Origin: a virus
Strand: one strand, 5' to 3'
IMG/VR virus record: IMGVR_UViG_3300038451_000083
Coordinates: 1 to 37,057 of that record
DNA length: 37,057 bases
The notes beneath the pieces are model-generated. The model did no database searches. It was not told where the DNA came from and saw nothing but the letters and a program-made list of their open reading frames with translations. Shown piece after piece: positions 1-7,588 of this stretch (the first letter of the stretch is position 1; each line of letters starts with the position of its first letter). Both the position numbers and the translations under genes were made by a program.

Positions 1-417
1 ACAATTACCCTTAATTCTTTGCTTACGGCAACAGGAACTCTGACTCTTCCTAACAGCGGTAATGTTACCTTTGTTGGATCGTATGGTTTTACTTGTGGAA
101 CATTTACCAATACTGCACTAACTAATATTGCCAGGACATACACATTTGTTCATGGGGTAACGTATACAGTTACTGGTACTATAAGTGTTAGTGGAAACGC
201 ATCAGTTTCTCTAACACTTATTTCTGATCATGCCACACTAAAAGCAATTATTACCGTGCAAAGAGGAGCCACACAAGACATTGGGTTTGTAACTGCAACA
301 CGGATTGATTCTTCTGCTGGGCAAGTAGTATATGACTATCACGGTACGGTTACTACATGTCTTAACTGGAATACGGCAATTGGTGCACCGGCGACTGTGG
401 CATTTACGTTTGCATAA
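1..417 (+). CDS. C-terminal part of a beta-rich phage structural protein (5' end outside the window)
   Basis: The reading frame is open from the first base to the TAA at 415-417, so this is most likely the end of a gene that begins upstream. A TTG at 19 could be read as a start, but nothing like a ribosome binding site precedes it. The visible 138 residues are rich in Thr, Val, Gly and Ser and alternate in the manner of beta strands (for example TGTLTLPNSGNVTFVGSY and TYTVTGTISVSG), as in phage tail or adhesin domains. I do not recognise a family with certainty. It lies 14 nt upstream of the radical SAM gene and is probably co-transcribed with it. It has only two cysteines and none of the CxC repeats found later in the window, so it is not an obvious substrate of that enzyme. 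Confidence 0.6.
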   Translation, partial: TITLNSLLTATGTLTLPNSGNVTFVGSYGFTCGTFTNTALTNIARTYTFVHGVTYTVTGTISVSGNASVSLTLISDHATLKAIITVQRGATQDIGFVTATRIDSSAGQVVYDYHGTVTTCLNWNTAIGAPATVAFTFA

Positions 418-431
418 GAAAGGAGTAAATC

Positions 432-1793
432 GTGAATTTTCCCATAACAAATGCATCATTTAACTTGACCCAGGGTTGCAATTTGAATTGTTCCTATTGC
501 TTTTCTTCTGGAAAGACAGCAAAGAGAATGCCCTTTGATGTAGCAAGACGGGGCGTGGACTTTCTTTTCCGGAATGTTAGGGAGGCTGACATTACCGATC
601 TTGCTCAAGGAAAGCGTCGGATCGAAGTAAGTTTTTGGGGAGGAGAACCACTTCTTGAGTGGAAACTTCTTAAAGAAGTTGTTCTTTATGCCGAGCAAAG
701 AAGATATGATATAGGGGTTATGTTTGGGGGAACAACTAACGGAGTTCTTTTAACTGAAGATAAGTTCTCTTTTCTTGATGAACATAAAATTTACTTCATG
801 GTTAGTCTCGATGGAACTCAGGAGACACATGATAAATTTAGAAAGATGCAAGGTGGGCTCGGATCTCAAGCAATAATAATGAGAAACATGGAAAAGGTCA
901 TAAGAAAGTGGCCTTTTTATAAAGTTAGAATGTCTCCTTATGCGGAAGGCATTCACAGATTCTATCAAGATGTAAAGTACCTTGTAGATCATGGTATGTT
1001 TAACATAATGTTTAGTCCGGTTTATGAATCAGGCTGGACTGAAAGACATTGGAAAATCTGGGAGGCTGAATGTATTAAGGTAGTTGATCTTATTGCTGAA
1101 AAGCGGGCCAAAGGAGTAAGAGTAGAGATTGAACATTTTAAATCTTACATGCAGGTTGATCGGTCTAATTGGCCGTGTGGAGCTGGGAGATTTTATGTTG
1201 GCATTGATGTTGACGGAGCTATTTATCCCTGCCATCGCTTTAATAAATTTAGTGATACTCGATCATGGAAGGATAAAGAGGTATGTATAGGACACGTAGA
1301 CCACGGCATAACAAGACCCGAATTCAGACAAAAGTTTACAGACTTTTCCCCTCTTTCAGGGTGTGAGTCTTGCGAGCTTTTTCTTAGCACTCCATGTCAT
1401 GGGGGATGCTATGCTGTAAATTTTGATTTTAACCAGGATATTCAAAAAGCTCCTAAAGATTTATGTCGTTATGTCAAAATGCAAAAGATTGTTTCCGAAT
1501 ATTATAAGGAAAAGGTAGGTTTTGAAAAGCTGCCTGGGTCAAGACCTTGTGTTTGTCATAACATGTGTTATTTAGAAAATACACCAGACGAAGTAAAAGA
1601 CATAGATGCTTCAGGCGTTCAATGCCAATGTAATTTTGCAAATTACATGGGGGCACTCAATTCTTCATTAGCGAGACCTCTTCAAATTAAACAGATAACA
1701 TCACAGCAAGTTATGGAACTTCTAACAAAGATAGATAAAAGATTAGGGAAAGTTGAAGAGTACATTGTTTTAAAAGAGGGAAACAAGACATAA
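432..1793 (+). CDS. Radical SAM/SPASM peptide-maturase-like enzyme with substrate-like Cys motifs in its tail
   Basis: The start is GTG, 6 nt after AAAGGAG. The 453-residue protein has the radical SAM cluster motif CxxxCxxC (C16, C20, C23), then FWGGEP (68-73), TTNG (101-104) and SLDG (125-128). A SPASM-type set of auxiliary-cluster cysteines follows: C249, C267, C311, C314, C322, C326 and C345, with the typical CHGGC. Family knowledge: SPASM enzymes use S-adenosylmethionine and Fe-S clusters to install thioether or carbon-carbon crosslinks in peptides, or to mature proteins such as sulfatases. Beyond the SPASM domain are two odd motifs, C373-V-C-H-N-M-C-Y380 and C398-Q-C-N-F-A-N-Y405. They match the repeats of the tail proteins at 25489 and 27926. 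I infer that those proteins are the substrates. The C-terminus (about 420-445) is predicted helical. No leader peptide or other maturation gene is adjacent. Confidence 0.9.
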   Translation: MNFPITNASFNLTQGCNLNCSYCFSSGKTAKRMPFDVARRGVDFLFRNVREADITDLAQGKRRIEVSFWGGEPLLEWKLLKEVVLYAEQRRYDIGVMFGGTTNGVLLTEDKFSFLDEHKIYFMVSLDGTQETHDKFRKMQGGLGSQAIIMRNMEKVIRKWPFYKVRMSPYAEGIHRFYQDVKYLVDHGMFNIMFSPVYESGWTERHWKIWEAECIKVVDLIAEKRAKGVRVEIEHFKSYMQVDRSNWPCGAGRFYVGIDVDGAIYPCHRFNKFSDTRSWKDKEVCIGHVDHGITRPEFRQKFTDFSPLSGCESCELFLSTPCHGGCYAVNFDFNQDIQKAPKDLCRYVKMQKIVSEYYKEKVGFEKLPGSRPCVCHNMCYLENTPDEVKDIDASGVQCQCNFANYMGALNSSLARPLQIKQITSQQVMELLTKIDKRLGKVEEYIVLKEGNKT

Positions 1794-1803
1794 GTTGTGC
1801 AAA

Positions 1804-1818
1804 CTTATATAAATTAAT
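1804..1818 (+). promoter_or_regulatory. Candidate late promoter element (TTATATAAATTAAT)
   Basis: An AT-rich element in the 40-nt gap after the radical SAM gene. Close relatives lie at 12044, 34345 and 36948, each in a short intergenic gap just upstream of a gene. If it is a -10-like late promoter, the transcript would start about at the gene start at 1834. This rests only on recurrence and position. Confidence 0.35.
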
Positions 1819-1833
1819 ATGAGGGATGTTGAG

Positions 1834-2322
1834 ATGCCTAATGACAAAAAGGTTTTTCTACCATTCTATTACACAGGGTACACTACCCTCTATGCAAGAG
1901 TTCTTCAAGTAGCAACGGGATGGTTTTTGGATAATGCGGGTTCTCCTCCTGGAATCTTTAGGCTAAGTCCAACTGATTCAAATATTCCCTTGTCAGAATA
2001 TAGTGCACTACCCTCTATTTACCGTTTTATAGAGAATAGAAGTGTGTGGCCTAACGGGGAGTATAACGTTTTTGGTTATGATCCTGGCTCTGGTCTATTC
2101 GCTGGGGGCCCCTTATTTATTTTGGATGACGAAGAGGTTTCTCAGTCCGATCTTTTAGAATTCATGCAACTCATTAAGAAAATCGAAAGCGGAAATTGGC
2201 AGCTGGCTGATAATCAATGGATTTACAAAGATGAATATGATAACGAGCTAATGCGTTTCAATGTTTTTGATGCAAGCGGAAGCCCCTCCACGTTTAATAT
2301 TTTTAAGAGGATTAGAGTCTAA
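1834..2322 (+). CDS. Phage structural accessory protein of unknown function
   Basis: I place the start at ATG 1834 (MPNDKKVF) because GAGGGA at 1821-1826 sits 7 nt upstream. An in-frame ATG at 1819 would overlap the AT-rich promoter-like element and lacks a ribosome binding site. The protein has 162 residues. Its C-terminal part (IESGNWQLADNQWIYKDEYD... then LMRFNVFDASG) resembles a conserved segment common in phage tail-region proteins, in which a GNWxLxxNQ stretch precedes a short beta domain. No catalytic motif or membrane segment is visible. Its stop overlaps the ATG of the next small gene (TAATG), so the two are translationally coupled. The function is unknown; a role in a minor tail or baseplate accessory structure is inferred from position alone. 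Confidence 0.7.
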   Translation: MPNDKKVFLPFYYTGYTTLYARVLQVATGWFLDNAGSPPGIFRLSPTDSNIPLSEYSALPSIYRFIENRSVWPNGEYNVFGYDPGSGLFAGGPLFILDDEEVSQSDLLEFMQLIKKIESGNWQLADNQWIYKDEYDNELMRFNVFDASGSPSTFNIFKRIRV

Positions 2323-2468
2323 TGAGTGTAATTGTTAAGGGGTTTGGTTACCGGCAAACTGTTCTTGCTAAAGGATTTACTGCCCTGTGGCCGGAAATTG
2401 TCACAAAGGTTTTACATGTCATGAGTTTAGTAAACAATTTACTGTCACTTAAAAGCTTAAGAAAATAG
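2322..2468 (+). CDS. Small protein, 48 aa, unknown
   Basis: The ATG overlaps the previous stop codon (TAATG), which supports translation by coupling. The product begins MSVIVKGFGYRQTVLAKGF: two short Gly-Phe turns (KGFGYRQT and LAKGFT) form an imperfect internal repeat, followed by a hydrophobic, probably helical tail. Short proteins with such KGFG...QTxxxKGF starts are common near phage tail genes, but I know no function for them. It is followed after 13 nt by the gene at 2482. Confidence 0.55.
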   Translation: MSVIVKGFGYRQTVLAKGFTALWPEIVTKVLHVMSLVNNLLSLKSLRK

Positions 2469-2481
2469 AAGGGAGACTTCG

Positions 2482-2766
2482 ATGAACCTCGCAAAAGAAA
2501 TATGGGCCCTTGAATTGGGTATTATGAAGAATCAGTTGAAGATCGGAGAATTTCGGTTTGGCGGAAAAGATAACGATTCATTCAAGTATTTTAAGGAACA
2601 GACGATGGATCACTTTTACGAAGCAACGAAGAAATTTTTCATTCAGAATTCCGGCCAAGGTGGAATCTTTGAAAGATGTAGTTGTTCGGCTAACTTAAGA
2701 CACGGTTGGGATATAAATTGCTCGGATTGCTCTGGAAGTGGATTCAGAGATAAAAAGTCTGATTAA
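2482..2766 (+). CDS. Small protein with a Cys-rich zinc-binding-type C-terminus
   Basis: The start ATG follows GAAGGGAG with normal spacing. The protein has 94 residues. Its N-terminal two thirds are helical and charged. The C-terminus has the pattern CSC-x(10)-NCSDCSGSGFR, a CxC plus CxxCxGxG arrangement that resembles a DnaJ-type or treble-clef zinc site. The neck protein at 8937 has nearly the same motif (CPC-x(10)-NCSLCKGKGR), so this may be a related connector or assembly factor. The function is otherwise unknown. The cysteine spacing differs from the CxCDxxCYG repeats of the tail proteins. Confidence 0.7.
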   Translation: MNLAKEIWALELGIMKNQLKIGEFRFGGKDNDSFKYFKEQTMDHFYEATKKFFIQNSGQGGIFERCSCSANLRHGWDINCSDCSGSGFRDKKSD

Positions 2767-2777
2767 AAGGAGTAATT

Positions 2778-3152
2778 ATGGCAGCACGTTATGATCTTAT
2801 GATTGAACAAGGGGCTACCTTCCCTTTACCTCTTGCTATACAAAATCCAGATGGAACTCCTTTTGATTTAACTCATTGGATAGGAACAGCTCAGATACGA
2901 AAATTTCATCATTCTGATGATGTCATAAAAGATTTTACAGTAAGTATTCCTGGCGTTCCTCCTGATCCGACTGCTGGGCTTATACAGTTGGTCTTAACGG
3001 ATGAAGATACAGGCAGTATTCTTGCAGGCGAAAACATTGCTGATCCAAGAAGTCAATATGTTTGGGACTTTATTATAACAAATACGTTGACTACTGAGGT
3101 TAAAAGGTTGTTGGAAGGTTTCGTAATTATCAGTCCAAGGGTTACAAGATAA
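2778..3152 (+). CDS. Conserved phage beta-sandwich structural protein (BppU N-terminal-like)
   Basis: ATG 2778 follows AAAAGGAG. The product has 124 residues. It begins with YDLMIEQGATFPLPL, continues with a DGTPFDLT turn and IGTAQIRK, and ends YVWDFIITN...RLLEGFVIISPRVTR. This layout matches a widespread small phage protein family found beside tail fibre and baseplate-upper genes, where it forms a beta-sandwich that probably anchors adhesins. The match is from memory of the pattern, not a search. Its stop overlaps the start of the Gly-Tyr-Ser repeat protein (TAATG). I infer that it attaches or caps that fibre. Confidence 0.7.
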   Translation: MAARYDLMIEQGATFPLPLAIQNPDGTPFDLTHWIGTAQIRKFHHSDDVIKDFTVSIPGVPPDPTAGLIQLVLTDEDTGSILAGENIADPRSQYVWDFIITNTLTTEVKRLLEGFVIISPRVTR

Positions 3153-5734
3153 TGGATGATCTTATCACTTTAGTTGTTCAAGAAGAAAATGTTCTTATTC
3201 AAATAACTCCTCCTGTTGAGTATCCTATAACTATCGGAGGATGGGGGGCTATGGGCTACTCCGGGTATTCTGGCTATGACGCCAGGGCTGGTTATACAGG
3301 CGTCTCTGGTTACTCTGGATATGATGCCAGGGCGGGTTACTCGGGGGACTCGGGAGAAAGTGGATACTCTGGAATAGGAACTTCCGGCTATTCTGGGATT
3401 TCAGGACTTTCTGGGTACTCAAGTGACTCTGGTTACTCAGGTTACTCAAGTGTTTCTGGGTACTCTGGAAAGTCAGGTTACTCAGGTTACTCTGGAATCG
3501 GAACTTCAGGCTATTCTGGGATCGGAACCTCTGGATATTCCGGACAGAGTTTTGTCGGATCGTCTGGTTACTCTGGATATTCAAGTGACTCTGGTTACTC
3601 TGGGAAGTCAGGGTACTCAGGTTTTGTGAATGTAGCAGAATCATTAAGAGCCTATGCTACTACAGCACAGACTGTTAAAAAACTAATTTGGACTAAAGTA
3701 ACTATTGATACAGTTTCATTTGGTCCTGTAGATTTTGTTGACGCTACTCACCACAGGATACAACCTACCATAGCCGGATATTATCAAATAAATGGACAAG
3801 TGACTTTTAATCCCGAGATTACAGGCAATGCCATCATTGCTTTGTTTAAAGGACAGGCCGGTACTTGGGATGTCGTTCAAGGTTCAGATAATAATTATTA
3901 TGTTTGTATCAAGGATCATACATCAAGCTCTGATAATGAACCAATAACAGGTCCGGAGTGGGCTTCTTACTGGGTGACCGCCGATGCTGGAGATACCGGA
4001 AGTGCTTGGCAATCTGGTGTAAGTTATATAGGCAATCCCGTTGTATACTCAAGGGGTATGCAGTTGTCTACCAGCGTTAACGGCTTGAATGTGTCAGATA
4101 TTATTCACTGTAATGGAACCACGGATTATATAGAGCTTTGGATTTATCAGGGTTCGGATAGTGATACATATCTTTATGTTGGTTATCCAGAGTGTAACTT
4201 TTTATCATTAGGCGGTGTAGCAAGTCAAGGTTACTCTGGATTTTCAGGTTATTCAAGCACTTCAGGATACTCTGGGATTTCAGGCTATTCATCTTCAGTA
4301 ATTGGTACATCAGGATACTCTGGGATTGGGACATCAGGATACTCTGGGATTGGAATATCTGGATACTCTGGGATTGGAATATCTGGTTACTCTGGGAAGT
4401 TAGGGATTAGCGGTTACTCCGGTTACTCCGGTCTCTCAGGTTACTCAAGCGTTTCTGGGTACTCTGGAAAGTCGGGATACTCTGGAAAGTCAGGCTATTC
4501 CGGAATTGGGACTTCGGGTTACTCTGGGATTTCAGGATATTCAAGCACTTCAGGATACTCAGGGAAGTCTGGATATTCATCTTCAGTAGCTGGCATTTCA
4601 GGTTACTCAGGAATCGGAACTTCTGGATACTCTGGGATTTCAGGATATTCATCTTCAGTAGCTGGGACATCAGGTTACTCTGGAATAGGAACATCAGGTT
4701 ACTCTGGAATAGGAACCTCAGGATACTCTGGGATTAGTGGGGCAACCGGAGCTAACTATGTTCATACACAATCCAGTCCTTCAGACACATGGATTGTTAC
4801 ACATAATCTTGGTCAGCAAGAAGTTCTTGTTGAGGTTTTCGATTTTGCCAATGCTCAAACAATTCCATCAACAGTGATATGGGATAGCTCAACTCAATGC
4901 ACACTTACTTTTGAATCTGCTATAACAGGAAAAGCAGTTGTAACAAGCGGTGGAGGAACAAGTGGTTATAGTGGATATTCATCTTCAGTAATTGGTATTT
5001 CAGGTTACTCTGGGATCGGAACATCAGGATACTCTGGTAGATCAGGTTATTCTGGAATTGGAACTTCAGGGTACTCAGGGTTAGGCACTTCAGGCTATTC
5101 TGGGATTGGAACATCTGGTTACTCTGGAATCGGAACATCTGGTTATTCCGGAATTAGTGGTACAGATGCCCAAGCAGGATATTCAGGCCCAAGTGGTTAC
5201 TCTGGTACTTCTGGAACGTCAGGTTATTCAGGGCTTTCAGGATACTCAAGCACTTCAGGCTACTCAGGGAAGTCAGGTTACTCTGGATACTCTGGGCTTT
5301 CAGGATACTCGAGTGCTTCAGGATACTCTGGTAAATCAGGCTATTCAGGAGTTGGGACTTCAGGTTACTCTGGTTCCGGTAGTATTCCGGGAGGTTCTGA
5401 TGGGCAACTCCAATATAACAACGGTAGTGTGTTCGGAGGGATGCAATTTGCAACTTTCGATGATATAGCTGGAGTTTTAAGCATAAGTTACAATACTGAA
5501 TTTCATGGTGGTTTTACAATTATTGATGGAACACTTAAAGTAGGTTACGATGTCCCTGGAAATTTATGGATTATGGGAGGGCCAGATGGGACAGTAAATC
5601 TTAAATACAATTTGTTTACAGGTTCAAGTTTGCAAACTGCAAATTTACAATATATTCTTCCAGCAGCCCAAGCTGTTGGAATCTGTTATCTCAGAAATGA
5701 TGGAACAGGGAAGCTTAGTTGGGTGCCCGTATAA
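3152..5734 (+). CDS. Gly-Tyr-Ser repeat (collagen-like) tail fibre protein
   Basis: 860 residues. After 34 ordinary residues the protein is dominated by YSG triplets (GYSGYSG, GIGTSGYSG, SSDSGYSG), in three blocks encoded at about 3254-3621, 4229-4737 and 4963-5378. Glycine falls on every third position within runs, as in collagen, but the recurrent IGTSG step is one residue short and shifts the phase. Between blocks lie compact domains. One (about 3844-4040) has the CBM5/12-like pattern Y-x-C-x3-H-T...PITG...W-x2-YW; another (about 4747-4950) is a beta domain beginning YVHTQSSPSDTW. The C-terminus (from about 5390) starts GGSDGQLQYNNG, a motif common at phage fibre ends. Inferred role: an elongated trimeric fibre presenting binding domains. 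Tyr-rich YSG repeats are also conceivable targets of modification. Confidence 0.85.
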   Translation: MDDLITLVVQEENVLIQITPPVEYPITIGGWGAMGYSGYSGYDARAGYTGVSGYSGYDARAGYSGDSGESGYSGIGTSGYSGISGLSGYSSDSGYSGYSSVSGYSGKSGYSGYSGIGTSGYSGIGTSGYSGQSFVGSSGYSGYSSDSGYSGKSGYSGFVNVAESLRAYATTAQTVKKLIWTKVTIDTVSFGPVDFVDATHHRIQPTIAGYYQINGQVTFNPEITGNAIIALFKGQAGTWDVVQGSDNNYYVCIKDHTSSSDNEPITGPEWASYWVTADAGDTGSAWQSGVSYIGNPVVYSRGMQLSTSVNGLNVSDIIHCNGTTDYIELWIYQGSDSDTYLYVGYPECNFLSLGGVASQGYSGFSGYSSTSGYSGISGYSSSVIGTSGYSGIGTSGYSGIGISGYSGIGISGYSGKLGISGYSGYSGLSGYSSVSGYSGKSGYSGKSGYSGIGTSGYSGISGYSSTSGYSGKSGYSSSVAGISGYSGIGTSGYSGISGYSSSVAGTSGYSGIGTSGYSGIGTSGYSGISGATGANYVHTQSSPSDTWIVTHNLGQQEVLVEVFDFANAQTIPSTVIWDSSTQCTLTFESAITGKAVVTSGGGTSGYSGYSSSVIGISGYSGIGTSGYSGRSGYSGIGTSGYSGLGTSGYSGIGTSGYSGIGTSGYSGISGTDAQAGYSGPSGYSGTSGTSGYSGLSGYSSTSGYSGKSGYSGYSGLSGYSSASGYSGKSGYSGVGTSGYSGSGSIPGGSDGQLQYNNGSVFGGMQFATFDDIAGVLSISYNTEFHGGFTIIDGTLKVGYDVPGNLWIMGGPDGTVNLKYNLFTGSSLQTANLQYILPAAQAVGICYLRNDGTGKLSWVPV
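3254..5378 (+). repeat. Degenerate 9-27 nt tandem repeats encoding GYSG
   Basis: Three blocks (about 3254-3621, 4229-4737, 4963-5378) of imperfect tandem DNA repeats built on variants of GGTTACTCTGGA. Higher-order units recur, such as GGAATCGGAACTTCAGGATACTCTGG and GGTTACTCAAGTGTTTCTGGG. Synonymous codon variation (TAC/TAT, TCT/TCA, GGA/GGT) suggests old repeats homogenised by recombination. The + frame carries the protein; open frames on the other strand here are by-products of the repeat. Confidence 0.9.
3530..3570 (+). repeat. 41-nt segment identical to 6295-6335
   Basis: This stretch, encoding SGYSGQSFVGSSGY, is repeated base for base at 6295-6335 in the second Gly-Tyr-Ser gene, and similarity continues on both sides. 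It points to gene conversion or a recent duplication between the two fibre genes. Confidence 0.9.
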
Positions 5735-5743
5735 GAGGTAAAC

Positions 5744-6094
5744 ATGAAAATTAAGAGAGGCAAGGTCATGAAAATTAATCTGAATCAAGTTATAAAAAAG
5801 CCGAAGAAAACACACAAGGAAAAAGATGATCCGTTTCTCAAGCCGGGCTCAACAGAACCATTTTGCCTAAGAGATGCTATTATTCAAGCATTATTATCTT
5901 GGGATCCAAATGATCGAAGTGTAACGGGAGATGATAAAGATAAACAGTTTAAACTATATAGGAAGGTTTTAGACAATCCAGATGAGGTAGATTTTACTTC
6001 TGAGGAGATAGTAAGACTCAAAGAATTAATTGGAAAGGGATACGGGCCTTTGATAGTGGGGCAGACCTGGGAGATGTTAGAGGGTAAAGAATGA
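5744..6094 (+). CDS. Conserved small phage protein between the two GYSG fibre genes
   Basis: 116 residues from ATG 5744, which follows AGAGGTAAAC. A second in-frame ATG at 5768 (MKINLNQVIKKP), with GAGAGG upstream, is an equally good start and looks more like the family. The central and C-terminal parts (LRDAIIQALLSWDP..., DDKDKQFKLYRKVL..., VDFTSEEIVRLKELIGKGYGPLIVGQTWEMLE) match a small conserved phage protein I have seen near structural genes, with a helical fold and the VDxTxEEI...IGKxYGPLIVGQ signature. Its role is not known to me. It ends overlapping the next gene (ATGA), so translation is coupled. Confidence 0.75.
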   Translation: MKIKRGKVMKINLNQVIKKPKKTHKEKDDPFLKPGSTEPFCLRDAIIQALLSWDPNDRSVTGDDKDKQFKLYRKVLDNPDEVDFTSEEIVRLKELIGKGYGPLIVGQTWEMLEGKE

Positions 6095-7035
6095 AAATAC
6101 ATCGTCCTGTAATAACTGATTACAGTAATGCTCAGCATACGCATGAAACAGAAGATCAAGGCGGGCCGATATGGCCGGGATATTCTGGTTATTCCGGAGA
6201 TAGCGGCTACTCTGGTTATTCTGGAATAGGTTACTCTGGTGCAGATGGAGCATCTGGATACTCAGGAGTAGGTTACTCTGGTGCAGATGGAGCATCTGGA
6301 TATTCCGGACAGAGTTTTGTCGGATCGTCTGGTTATTCAGGGTATTCAAGTGATTCGGGTTACTCTGGTCTTTCAGGATATTCAAGTTCTTCTGGGTACT
6401 CTGGGTACTCTGGTATAGGAACTTCAGGATACTCTGGGATAGGAACATCCGGATATTCAAGTAACTCTGGTTACTCTGGTCTTTCAGGCTATTCAAGTGC
6501 TTCTGGGTACTCGGGATATAGCGGAACGAAGCCATCTGGTCAGATATTCCTAACTGCTGCCGGTGGATGGCCTTCAACAACACTTGGTTGCAAACCGAAT
6601 GCTTTGTATGAGTCAGGGACATACAAGGAAAATGTATATACTTTAGATTTCGTAGATGGGTCTACCACTTATGCCGAGTGGACAGTTGCTATGCCGTCCG
6701 ATTGGGATGGATTAACCGTGACTGCTGTATTTTACTGGATGGCTAATGATACTACAGCCAATGCCGTTGTTTGGGGTATACAAGGCGTATCCTATGGAGA
6801 TGGAGATGCTTTAGATGTTACTTTTGGGACTGTCATTAATGTTACAGACGCTAATGCATCCACAGCATACCAAATTAGAATAAGTGCAGCAACCGGAGCT
6901 GTAACAATAGGTGGAACTCCCGCAGCAGGAAAATTGGTTCAGTTTAGGGTTGAACGTGCTGGAGGGGATGGCAACGATTCATTGACCGTAGATGCCAAGT
7001 TAATAGGTGTCATGATTACTTTTACGAGATCATAA
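6091..7035 (+). CDS. Second Gly-Tyr-Ser repeat tail fibre protein
   Basis: 314 residues, start ATG overlapping the previous stop. A short head (MKIHRPVITDYSNAQHTHETED) leads into about 115 residues of YSG repeats (6178-6523) with the units GYSGADGASGYSG, GYSGIGTSG and GYSSxSGYSG. A C-terminal domain follows (from about 6530: GQIFLTAAGGWPSTTLGCKP...) that reads as a jelly-roll type beta domain with FRVERAGGDGNDSL near the end. Such a domain closes many phage fibres. The repeats are close in sequence to those of the gene at 3152. Likely a short side fibre or adhesin sharing the same shaft design. Confidence 0.85.
   Translation: MKIHRPVITDYSNAQHTHETEDQGGPIWPGYSGYSGDSGYSGYSGIGYSGADGASGYSGVGYSGADGASGYSGQSFVGSSGYSGYSSDSGYSGLSGYSSSSGYSGYSGIGTSGYSGIGTSGYSSNSGYSGLSGYSSASGYSGYSGTKPSGQIFLTAAGGWPSTTLGCKPNALYESGTYKENVYTLDFVDGSTTYAEWTVAMPSDWDGLTVTAVFYWMANDTTANAVVWGIQGVSYGDGDALDVTFGTVINVTDANASTAYQIRISAATGAVTIGGTPAAGKLVQFRVERAGGDGNDSLTVDAKLIGVMITFTRS
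6227..6302 (+). repeat. Two 34-nt direct repeats, 42-nt period
   Basis: Positions 6227-6260 and 6269-6302 are identical and encode YSGADGASGY. Inside the second YSG gene they form a perfect short tandem duplication, more regular than the surrounding degenerate repeats. Confidence 0.85.
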
Positions 7036-7037
7036 CT

Positions 7038-7577
7038 ATGTCTCTTCAAGGGCCAAATAGTGGAACCACATTTGTTAATGACTCGGGTGTTGGGTCTTAT
7101 GATTGGTCAAATCCAGGAAATGCCCAATATTCTGATGATATATATGCAGTTGCTACTGGTAATGGTGATTCTCATTATTTAAAGGCAACTGGATTCGGTT
7201 TTTCAATTCCTGTTGAAGCTAAGATAACTGGTATTGTGGTTGAGGTTGAAGGCCATATTGCCATCGGATGGCCCACCAACCCTGACAACCTTGATTATAT
7301 CAGACTGGTAAAGGGTGGAACTATACAGGGAACAAATGTTCGCAACACTTCATACTGGACACTCACCGACCAATATTTTAGTCAAGGCGGTTATACTAAT
7401 TTATGGGGGTTGACTTTAACTCCAGCCGATGTTAATGCATCGAATTTTGGTGTCGCAGTGAGTATATCGATATATGAAAACGATACAGCATACCTTGACC
7501 ATATAAGGATGACAGTTTACTATAAACCTATTGCCCGTCACGGTTATGTTAACTTTCAAAACCCTGGGATAGCATAA
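7038..7577 (+). CDS. Tail-associated beta domain protein, duplicated inside the gene at 31167
   Basis: 179 residues, start ATG 3 nt after the previous stop. Nearly the whole protein forms one domain: it begins LQGPNSGTTFVNDS, has YLKATGFGFSIP near the middle and ends DTAYLDHIRMTVYYKP. The same domain, with about half the residues identical by eye, is inserted in the fibre protein at 31167 (31957-32434). The Gly/Asn-rich, strand-alternating composition suggests a beta-sandwich. No enzyme motif is seen. I infer a modular virion decoration or receptor-binding domain that here exists as a free-standing gene. Confidence 0.75.
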   Translation: MSLQGPNSGTTFVNDSGVGSYDWSNPGNAQYSDDIYAVATGNGDSHYLKATGFGFSIPVEAKITGIVVEVEGHIAIGWPTNPDNLDYIRLVKGGTIQGTNVRNTSYWTLTDQYFSQGGYTNLWGLTLTPADVNASNFGVAVSISIYENDTAYLDHIRMTVYYKPIARHGYVNFQNPGIA

Positions 7578-7588
7578 AGAGAGGAACT

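Noticed and set aside
3254-5378. CRISPR array
   Set aside because: The repeats are in frame, degenerate and coding, with no unique spacers of constant length.
3249-5468. Several open frames on the minus strand and in other + frames across the YSG repeats
   Set aside because: They mirror the repeat composition of the YSG gene, give Gln/Leu/Ser-rich nonsense and have no ribosome binding sites.
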